From Pratylenchus scribneri (Eukaryota; Nematoda; Chromadorea; Rhabditida; Pratylenchidae): 64,000 nt of DNA. Positions 50,001 through 61,700 of the stretch are shown in pieces (position 1 is the first letter of the stretch; each line of letters starts with the position of its first letter). The notes below the pieces were generated by a model that saw nothing but the letters and a program-made list of their open reading frames with translations, was not told where the DNA came from and made no database searches. The stretch lies in the NCBI GenBank assembly GCA_030063045.1, contig JAQSEB010000159.1:868001-932000 (forward strand), read 5' to 3'. A program made the position numbers and the translations under genes.

Positions 50001-53000
50001 TAAATAATTAATCAATAGTAAAATTGAACAATTAAAAAATTAATATAGATTCATTTGTGAGACGCCAAGAAATTCAAAATATTTTTAAAAATTTTATGAA
50101 TTTTTAAAAATAATTTTAAGCATTTCATTTTAGATTTGCAGACAGTCTGAATATTAAATAATTAATCAATAGTAAAATTGAGCCATTAAAAAATTAAATT
50201 GGATTCATTTGTGAGATGCCAAGAAATTCAAAAAATTTTGGAAAATTTTTAAAAATTTTATGAATTCTTAAAAATAATTTTAAGCATTTCATTTTAGATT
50301 TGCAGACAGTCTGAATATTAAATAATTAATCAATAGTAAAATTGAGCCATTAAAAAATTAAATTGGATTCATTTGTGAGATGCCAAGAAATTCAAAAAAT
50401 TTTGGAAAATTTTTAAAAATTTTATGAATTCTTAAAAATAATTTTAAGCATTTCATTTTAGATTTGCAGACAGTCTGAATATTAAATAATTAATCAATAG
50501 TAAAATTGAGCCATTAAAAAATTAAATTGGATTCATTTGTGAGATGCCAAGAAATTCAAAAAATTTTGGAAAATTTTTAAAAATTTTATGAATTCTTAAA
50601 AATAATTTTAAGCATTTCATTTTAGATTTGCAGACAGTCTGAATATTAAATAATTAATCAATAGTAAAATTGAGCCATTAAAAAATTAAATTGGATTCAT
50701 TTGTGAGATGCCAAGAAATTCAAAAAATTTTGGAAAATTTTTAAAAATTTTATGAATTCTTAAAAATAATTTTAAGCATTTCATTTTAGATTTGCAGACA
50801 GTCTGAATATTAAATAATTAATCAATAGTAAAATTGAGCCATTAAAAAATTAAATTGGATTCATTTGTGAGATGCCAAGAAATTCAAAAAATTTTGGAAA
50901 ATTTTTAAAAATTTTATGAATTCTTAAAAATAATTTTAAGCATTTCATTTTAGATTTGCAGACAGTCTGAATATTAAATAATTAATCAATAGTAAAATTG
51001 AGCCATTAAAAAATTAAATTGGATTCATTTGTGAGATGCCAAGAAATTCAAAAAATTTTGGAAAATTTTTAAAAATTTTATGAATTCTTAAAAATAATTT
51101 TAAGCATTTCATTTTAGATTTGCAGACAGTCTGAATATTAAATAATTAATCAATAGTAAAATTGAGCCATTAAAAAATTAAATTGGATTCATTTGTGAGA
51201 TGCCAAGAAATTCAAAAAATTTTGGAAAATTTTTAAAAATTTTATGAATTCTTAAAAATAATTTTAAGCATTTCATTTTAGATTTGCAGACAGTCTGAAT
51301 ATTAAATAATTAATCAATAGTAAAATTGAACAATTAAAAAATTAATATAGATTCATTTGTGAGACGCCAAGAAATTCAAAATATTTTTAAAAATTTTATG
51401 AATTTTTAAAAATAATTTTAAGCATTTCATTTTAGATTTGCAGACAGTCTGAATATTAAATAATTAATCAATAGTAAAATTGAGCCATTAAAAAATTAAA
51501 TTGGATTCATTTGTGAGATGCCAAGAAATTCAAAAAATTTTGGAAAATTTTTAAAAATTTTATGAATTCTTAAAAATAATTTTAAGCATTTCATTCTAGA
51601 TTTGCAGACAGTCTGAATATTAAATAATTAATCAATAGTAAAATTGAACAATTAAAAAATTAATATAGATTCATTTGTGAGACGCCAAGAAATTCAAAAT
51701 ATTTTTAAAAATTTTATGAATTTTTAAAAATAATTTTAAGCATTTCATTTTAGATTTGCAGACAGTCTGAATATTAAATAATTAATCAATAGTAAAATTG
51801 AGCCATTAAAAAATTAAATTGGATTCATTTGTGAGATGCCAAGAAATTCAAAAAATTTTGGAAAATTTTTAAAAATTTTATGAATTCTTAAAAATAATTT
51901 TAAGCATTTCATTCTAGATTTGCAGACAGTCTGAATATTAAATAATTAATCAATAGTAAAATTGAACAATTAAAAAATTAATATAGATTCATTTGTGAGA
52001 CGCCAAGAAATTCAAAATATTTTTAAAAATTTTATGAATTTTTAAAAATAATTTTAAGCATTTCATTTTAGATTTGCAGACAGTCTGAATATTAAATAAT
52101 TAATCAATAGTAAAATTGAGCCATTAAAAAATTAAATTGGATTCATTTGTGAGATGCCAAGAAATTCAAAAAATTTTGGAAAATTTTTAAAAATTTTATG
52201 AATTCTTAAAAATAATTTTAAGCATTTCATTTTAGATTTGCAGACAGTCTGAATATTAAATAATTAATCAATAGTAAAATTGAGCCATTAAAAAATTAAA
52301 TTGGATTCATTTGTGAGATGCCAAGAAATTCAAAAAATTTTGGAAAATTTTTAAAAATTTTATGAATTCTTAAAAATAATTTTAAGCATTTCATTTTAGA
52401 TTTGCAGACAGTCTGAATATTAAATAATTAATCAATAGTAAAATTGAGCCATTAAAAAATTAAATTGGATTCATTTGTGAGATGCCAAGAAATTCAAAAA
52501 ATTTTGGAAAATTTTTAAAAATTTTATGAATTCTTAAAAATAATTTTAAGCATTTCATTTTAGATTTGCAGACAGTCTGAATATTAAATAATTAATCAAT
52601 AGTAAAATTGAGCCATTAAAAAATTAAATTGGATTCATTTGTGAGATGCCAAGAAATTCAAAAAATTTTGGAAAATTTTTAAAAATTTTATGAATTCTTA
52701 AAAATAATTTTAAGCATTTCATTTTAGATTTGCAGACAGTCTGAATATTAAATAATTAATCAATAGTAAAATTGAGCCATTAAAAAATTAAATTGGATTC
52801 ATTTGTGAGATGCCAAGAAATTCAAAAAATTTTGGAAAATTTTTAAAAATTTTATGAATTCTTAAAAATAATTTTAAGCATTTCATTTTAGATTTGCAGA
52901 CAGTCTGAATATTAAATAATTAATCAATAGTAAAATTGAGCCATTAAAAAATTAAATTGGATTCATTTGTGAGATGCCAAGAAATTCAAAAAATTTTGGA

Positions 53001-55700
53001 AAATTTTTAAAAATTTTATGAATTCTTAAAAATAATTTTAAGCATTTCATTTTAGATTTGCAGACAGTCTGAATATTAAATAATTAATCAATAGTAAAAT
53101 TGAGCCATTAAAAAATTAAATTGGATTCATTTGTGAGATGCCAAGAAATTCAAAAAATTTTGGAAAATTTTTAAAAATTTTATGAATTCTTAAAAATAAT
53201 TTTAAGCATTTCATTTTAGATTTGCAGACAGTCTGAATATTAAATAATTAATCAATAGTAAAATTGAACAATTAAAAAATTAATATAGATTCATTTGTGA
53301 GACGCCAAGAAATTCAAAATATTTTTAAAAATTTTATGAATTTTTAAAAATAATTTTAAGCATTTCATTTTAGATTTGCAGACAGTCTGAATATTAAATA
53401 ATTAATCAATAGTAAAATTGAGCCATTAAAAAATTAAATTGGATTCATTTGTGAGATGCCAAGAAATTCAAAAAATTTTGGAAAATTTTTAAAAATTTTA
53501 TGAATTCTTAAAAATAATTTTAAGCATTTCATTTTAGATTTGCAGACAGTCTGAATATTAAATAATTAATCAATAGTAAAATTGAGCCATTAAAAAATTA
53601 AATTGGATTCATTTGTGAGATGCCAAGAAATTCAAAAAATTTTGGAAAATTTTTAAAAATTTTATGAATTCTTAAAAATAATTTTAAGCATTTCATTTTA
53701 GATTTGCAGACAGTCTGAATATTAAATAATTAATCAATAGTAAAATTGAGCCATTAAAAAATTAAATTGGATTCATTTGTGAGATGCCAAGAAATTCAAA
53801 AAATTTTGGAAAATTTTTAAAAATTTTATGAATTCTTAAAAATAATTTTAAGCATTTCATTTTAGATTTGCAGACAGTCTGAATATTAAATAATTAATCA
53901 ATAGTAAAATTGAGCCATTAAAAAATTAAATTGGATTCATTTGTGAGATGCCAAGAAATTCAAAAAATTTTGGAAAATTTTTAAAAATTTTATGAATTCT
54001 TAAAAATAATTTCAAGCATTTCATTTTAGATTTGCAGACAGTCTGAATATTAAATAATTAATCAATAGTAAAATTGAACAATTAAAAAATTAATATAGAT
54101 TCATTTGTGAGACGCCAAGAAATTCAAAATATTTTTAAAAATTTTATGAATTTTTAAAAATAATTTTAAGCATTTCATTTTAGATTTGCAGACAGTCTGA
54201 ATATTAAATAATTAATCAATAGTAAAATTGAGCCATTAAAAAATTAAATTGGATTCATTTGTGAGATGCCAAGAAATTCAAAAAATTTTGGAAAATTTTT
54301 AAAAATTTTATGAATTCTTAAAAATAATTTTAAGCATTTCATTTTAGATTTGCAGACAGTCTGAATATTAAATAATTAATCAATAGTAAAATTGAGCCAT
54401 TAAAAAATTAAATTGGATTCATTTGTGAGATGCCAAGAAATTCAAAAAATTTTGGAAAATTTTTAAAAATTTTATGAATTCTTAAAAATAATTTTAAGCA
54501 TTTCATTTTAGATTTGCAGACAGTCTGAATATTAAATAATTAATCAATAGTAAAATTGAGCCATTAAAAAATTAAATTGGATTCATTTGTGAGATGCCAA
54601 GAAATTCAAAAAATTTTGGAAAATTTTTAAAAATTTTATGAATTCTTAAAAATAATTTTAAGCATTTCATTTTAGATTTGCAGACAGTCTGAATATTAAA
54701 TAATTAATCAATAGTAAAATTGAGCCATTAAAAAATTAATATAGATTCATTTGTGAGACGCCAAGAAATTCAAAATATTTTTAAAAATTTTATGAATTCT
54801 TAAAAATAATTTTAAGCATTTCATTCTAGATTTGCAGACAGTCTGAATATTAAATAATTAATCAATAGTAAAATTGAACAATTAAAAAATTAATATAGAT
54901 TCATTTGTGAGACGCCAAGAAATTCAAAATATTTTTAAAAATTTTATGAATTTTTAAAAATAATTTTAAGCATTTCATTTTAGATTTGCAGACAGTCTGA
55001 ATATTAAATAATTAATCAATAGTAAAATTGAGCCATTAAAAAATTAAATTGGATTCATTTGTGAGATGCCAAGAAATTCAAAAAATTTTGGAAAATTTTT
55101 AAAAATTTTATGAATTCTTAAAAATAATTTTAAGCATTTCATTTTAGATTTGCAGACAGTCTGAATATTAAATAATTAATCAATAGTAAAATTGAGCCAT
55201 TAAAAAATTAAATTGGATTCATTTGTGAGATGCCAAGAAATTCAAAAAATTTTGGAAAATTTTTAAAAATTTTATGAATTCTTAAAAATAATTTTAAGCA
55301 TTTCATTTTAGATTTGCAGACAGTCTGAATATTAAATAATTAATCAATAGTAAAATTGAGCCATTAAAAAATTAAATTGGATTCATTTGTGAGATGCCAA
55401 GAAATTCAAAAAATTTTGGAAAATTTTTAAAAATTTTATGAATTCTTAAAAATAATTTTAAGCATTTCATTTTAGATTTGCAGACAGTCTGAATATTAAA
55501 TAATTAATCAATAGTAAAATTGAGCCATTAAAAAATTAAATTGGATTCATTTGTGAGATGCCAAGAAATTCAAAAAATTTTGGAAAATTTTTAAAAATTT
55601 TATGAATTCTTAAAAATAATTTTAAGCATTTCATTTTAGATTTGCAGACAGTCTGAATATTAAATAATTAATCAATAGTAAAATTGAACAATTAAAAAAT
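32086..55700 (+). repeat. central satellite block with higher-order repeats
   Basis: Dominated by long monomers, with a short monomer inserted at regular intervals. Between 33.5 and 42.4 kb the spacing of short monomers is about 646, 646, 318, 646, 482, 482, 646, 810, 318, 646 and so on, i.e. one short plus 3, 3, 1, 3, 2, 2, 3, 4, 1, 3 long monomers. Monomers of the same class look nearly identical. Runs of long monomers only lie at about 42.6-44.5 kb and 50.1-51.3 kb. Confidence 0.85.
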
Positions 55701-58700
55701 TAATATAGATTCATTTGTGAGATGCCAAGAAATTCAAAATATTTTTAAAAATTTTATGAATTCTTAAAAATAATTTTAAGCATTTCATTTTAGATTTACA
55801 GACAGTCTGAATATTAAATAATTAATCAATAGTAAAATTGAGCCATTAAAAAATTAAATTGGATTCATTTGTGAGATGCCAAGAAATTCAAAAAATTTTT
55901 AAAAATTTTATGAATTCTTAAAAATAATTTTAAGCATTTCATTTTAGATTTACAGACAGTCTGAATATTAAATAATTAATCAATAGTAAAATTGAGCCAT
56001 TAAAAAATTAATATAGATTCATTTGTGAGACGCCAAGAAATTCAAAATATTTTTAAAAATTTTATGAATTTTTAAAAATAATTTTAAGCATTTCATTTTA
56101 GATTTGCAGACAGTCTGAATATTAAATAATTAATCATTATTAAAATTGAGCAATTAAAAAATTAATATAGATTCATTTGTGAGACGCCAAGAAATTCAAA
56201 ATATTTTTAAAAATTTTATGAATTTTTAAAAATAATTTTAAGCATTTCATTTTAGATTTGCAGACAGTCTGAATATTAAATAATTAATCAATAGTAAAAT
56301 TGAGCCATTAAAAAATTAATATAGATTCATTTGTGAGACGCCAAGAAATTCAAAATATTTTTAAAAATTTTATGAATTTTTAAAAATAATTTTAAGCATT
56401 TCATTTTAGATTTGCAGACAGTCTGAATATTAAATAATTAATCAATAATAAAATTAAACAATTAAAAAATTAATATAGATTCATTTGTGAGACGCTAAGA
56501 AATTCAAAAAATTTGGGAAAATTTTATGAATTCTTAAAAATAATTTTAAGCATTTCATTTTAGATTTGCAGACAGTCTGAATATTAAATAATTAATCATT
56601 ATTAAAATTGAGCAATTAAAAAATTAATATAGATTCATTTGTGAGACGCCAAGAAATTCAAAATATTTTTAAAAATTTTATGAATTTTTAAAAATAATTT
56701 TAAGCATTTCATTTTAGATTTGCAGACAGTCTGAATATTAAATAATTAGTCATTATTAAAATTGAGCAATTAAAAAATTAATATAGATTCATTTGTGAGA
56801 CGCCAAGAAATTCAAAATATTTTTTAAAATTTTATGAATTCTTAAAAATAATTTTAAGCATTTCATTTTAGATTTGCAGACAGTCTGAATATTAAATAAT
56901 TAATCATTATTAAAATTGAGCAATTAAAAAATTAAAATGGATTCATTTGTGAGACGCCAAGAAATTCAAAAAATTTGGGAAAATTTTATGAATTTTTAAA
57001 AATAATTTTAAGCATTTCATTTTAGATTTGCAGACAGTCTGAATATTAAATAATTAATCAATAGTAAAATTGAACAATTAAAAAATTAAAATGGATTCAT
57101 TTGTGAGACGCCAAGAAATTCAAAAAATTTGGGAAAATTTTATGAATTCTTAAAAATAATTTTATGTATTTCATTTTAGATTTGCAGATAGTATGAATAT
57201 TAAATAATTAATCAATAGTAAAATTGTGGCATTAAAAAATTAAAATGGATTCATTTGTGAGACGCCAAGAAATTCAAAAAATTTGGGAAAATTTTATGAA
57301 TTTTTAAAAATAATTTTAAGCATTTCATTTTAGATTTGCAGACAGTCTGAATATTAAATAATTAATCAATAGTAAAATTGAACAATTAAAAAATTAAAAT
57401 GGATTCATTTGTGAGACGCCAAGAAATTCAAAAAATTTGGGAAAATTTTATGAATTCTTAAAAATAATTTTAAGCATTTCATTTTAGATTTGCAGATAGT
57501 ATGAATATTAAATAATTAATCAATAGTAAAATTGAACAATTAAAAAATTAAAATGGATTCATTTGTGAGACGCCAAGAAATTCAAAAAATTTGGGAAAAT
57601 TTTATGAATTCTTAAAAATAATTTTAAGCATTTCATTTTAGATTTGCAGATAGTATGAATATTAAATAATTAATCAATAGTAAAATTGTGGCATTAAAAA
57701 ATTAAAATGGATTCATTTGTGAGACGCCAAGAAATTCAAAAAATTTGGGAAAATTTTATGAATTCTTAAAAATAATTTTAAGCATTTCATTTTAGATTTG
57801 CAGACAGTCTGAATATTAAATAATTAATCAATAGTAAAATTGTGGCATTAAAAAATTAAAATGGATTCATTTGTGAGACGCCAAGAAATTCAAAAAATTT
57901 GGGAAAATTTTATGAATTCTTAAAAATAATTTTATGTATTTCATTTTAGATTTGCAGATAGTATGAATATTAAATAATTAATCAATAGTAAAATTGTGGC
58001 ATTAAAAAATTAAAATGGATTCATTTGTGAGACGCCAAGAAATTCAAAATATTTTTTAAAATTTTATGAATTCTTAAAAATAATTTTAAGCATTTCATTT
58101 TAGATTTGCAGATAGTATGAATATTAAATAATTAATCAATAGTAAAATTGTGGCATTAAAAAATTAAAATGGATTCATTTGTGAGACGCCAAGAAATTCA
58201 AAAAATTTTGGAAAATTTTATGAATTCTTAAAAATAATTTTATGTATTTCATTTTAGATTTGCAGATAGTATGTATATTAAATAATTAATCAATAGTAAA
58301 ATTTAGCAATTAAAAAATTAAAATGGATTCATTTGTGAGACGCCAAGTAATTCAAAATATTTTGGAAAATTTTATGAATTCTTAAAAATAATTTTATGTA
58401 TTTCATTTTAGATTTGCAGACAGTCTGAATATTAAATAATTAATCAATAATAAAATTGAGCCATTAAAAAATTAAAATGGATTCATTTGTGAGACGCCAA
58501 GAAATTCAAAATATTTTGGAAAATTTTATGAATTCTTAAAAATAATTTTAAGCATTTCATTTTAGATTTGCAGACAGTCTGAATATTAAATAATTAATCA
58601 ATAATAAAATTGAACAATTAAAAAATTAATATAGATTCATTTGTGAGACGCCAAGAAATTCAAAAAATTTTGGAAAATTTTTAAAAATTTTATGAATTCT

Positions 58701-61700
58701 TAAAAATAATTTTAAGCATTTCATTTTAGATTTGCAGACAGTCTGAATATTAAATAATTAATCAATAGTAAAATTGAACAATTAAAAAATTAATATAGAT
58801 TCATTTGTGAGACGCCAAGAAATTCAAAATATTTTGGAAAATTTTATGAATTTTTAAAAATAATTTTAAGCATTTCATTTTAGATTTGCAGACAGTCTGA
58901 ATATTAAATAATTAGTCAATAGTAAAAATGAGCAATTAAAAAATTAAAATGGATTCATTTGTGAGACGCCAAGAAATTCAAAATATTTTTAAAAATTTTA
59001 TGAATTCTTAAAAATAATTTTAAGCATTTCATTTTAGATTTGCAGACAGTCTGAATATTAAATAATTAATCAATAGTAAAATTGAACAATTAAAAAATTA
59101 ATATAGATTCATTTGTGAGACGCCAAGAAATTCAAAAAATTTTGGAAAATTTTTAAAAATTTTATGAATTCTTAAAAATAATTTTAAGCATTTCATTTTA
59201 GATTTGCAGACAGTCTGAATATTAAATAATTAATCAATAGTAAAATTGAACAATTAAAAAATTAATATAGATTCATTTGTGAGACGCCAAGAAATTCAAA
59301 ATATTTTGGAAAATTTTATGAATTCTTAAAAATAATTTTAAGCATTTCATTCTAGATTTGCAGACAGTCTGAATATTAAATAATTAATCAATAATAAAAT
59401 TGAACAATTAAAAAATTAATATAGATTCATTTGTGAGACGCCAAGAAATTCAAAAAATTTTGGAAAATTTTTAAAAATTTTATGAATTCTTAAAAATAAT
59501 TTTAAGCATTTCATTTTAGATTTGCAGACAGTCTGAATATTAAATAATTAATCAATAGTAAAATTGAACAATTAAAAAATTAATATAGATTCATTTGTGA
59601 GACGCCAAGAAATTCAAAATATTTTTTAAAATTTTATGAATTCTTAAAAATAATTTTAAGCATTTCATTTTAGATTTGCAGACAGTCTGAATATTAAATA
59701 ATTAATCAATAGTAAAATTGAACAATTAAAAAATTAATATAGATTCATTTGTGAGACGCCAAGAAATTCAAAATATTTTTAAAAATTTTATGAATTCTTA
59801 AAAATAATTTTAAGCATTTCATTTTAGATTTGCAGACAGTCTGAATATTAAATAATTAATCAATAGTAAAATTGAACAATTAAAAAATTAATATAGATTC
59901 ATTTGTGAGACGCCAAGAAATTCAAAATATTTTTAAAAATTTTATGAATTCTTAAAAATAATTTTAAGCATTTCATTTTAGATTTGCAGACAGTCTGAAT
60001 ATTAAATAATTAATCAATAGTAAAATTGAACAATTAAAAAATTAATATAGATTCATTTGTGAGACGCCAAGAAATTCAAAATATTTTTAAAAATTTTATG
60101 AATTTTTTTTAAAATAATTTTAAGCATTTCATTTTAGATTTGCAGACAGTCTGAATATTAAATAATTAATCAATAGTAAAATTGAGCCATTAAAAAATTA
60201 AATTGGATTCATTTGTGAGATGCCAAGAAATTCAAAATATTTTTAAAAATTTTATGAATTCTTAAAAATAATTTTAAGCATTTCATTTTAGATTTGCAGA
60301 CAGTCTGAATATTAAATAATTAATCAATAGTAAAATTGAGCCATTAAAAAATTAAATTGGATTCATTTGTGAGATGCCAAGAAATTCAAAAAATTTTGGA
60401 AAATTTTTAAAAATTTTATGAATTCTTAAAAATAATTTTAAGCATTTCATTTTAGATTTGCAGACAGTCTGAATATTAAATAATTAATCAATAGTAAAAT
60501 TGAACAATTAAAAAATTAATATAGATTCATTTGTGAGATGCCAAGAAATTCAAAATATTTTTAAAAATTTTATGAATTCTTAAAAATAATTTTAAGCATT
60601 TCATTCTAGATTTGCAGACAGTCTGAATATTAAATAATTAATCAATAGTAAAATTGAACAATTAAAAAATTAATATAGATTCATTTGTGAGACGCCAAGA
60701 AATTCAAAATATTTTTTAAAATTTTATGAATTCTTAAAAATAATTTTAAGCATTCCATTTTAGATTTGCAGACAGTCTGAATATTAAATAATTAATCAAT
60801 AGTAAAATTGAACAATTAAAAAATTAATATAGATTCATTTGTGAGACGCCAAGAAATTCAAAATATTTTTAAAAATTTTATGAATTCTTAAAAATAATTT
60901 TAAGCATTTCATTCTAGATTTGCAGACAGTCTGAATATTAAATAATTAATCAATAGTAAAATTGAACAATTAAAAAATTAATATAGATTCATTTGTGAGA
61001 CGCCAAGAAATTCAAAATATTTTTTAAAATTTTATGAATTCTTAAAAATAATTTTAAGCATTTCATTTTAGATTTGCTGACAGTCTGAATATTAAATAAT
61101 TAATCAATAGTAAAATTGAGCAATTAAAAAATTAATATAGATTCATTTGTGAGACGCCAAGAAATTCAAAATATTTTTTAAAATTTTATGAATTCTTAAA
61201 AATAATTTTAAGCATTTCATTTTAGATTTGCAGACAGTCTGAATATTAAATAATTAATCAATAGTAAAATTGAACAATTAAAAAATTAATATAGATTCAT
61301 TTGTGAGACGCCAAGAAATTCAAAATATTTTTAAAAATTTTATGAATTCTTAAAAATAATTTTAAGCATTTCATTTTAGATTTGCAGACAGTCTGAATAT
61401 TAAATAATTAATCAATAGTAAAATTGAACAATTAAAAAATTAATATAGATTCATTTGTGAGACGCCAAGAAATTCAAAATATTTTTAAAAATTTTATGAA
61501 TTCTTAAAAATAATTTTAAGCATTTCATTTTAGATTTGCAGACAGTCTGAATATTAAATAATTAATCAATAGTAAAATTGAACAATTAAAAAATTAATAT
61601 AGATTCATTTGTGAGACGCCAAGAAATTCAAAATATTTTTAAAAATTTTATGAATTTTTTTTAAAATAATTTTAAGCATTTCATTTTAGATTTGCAGACA

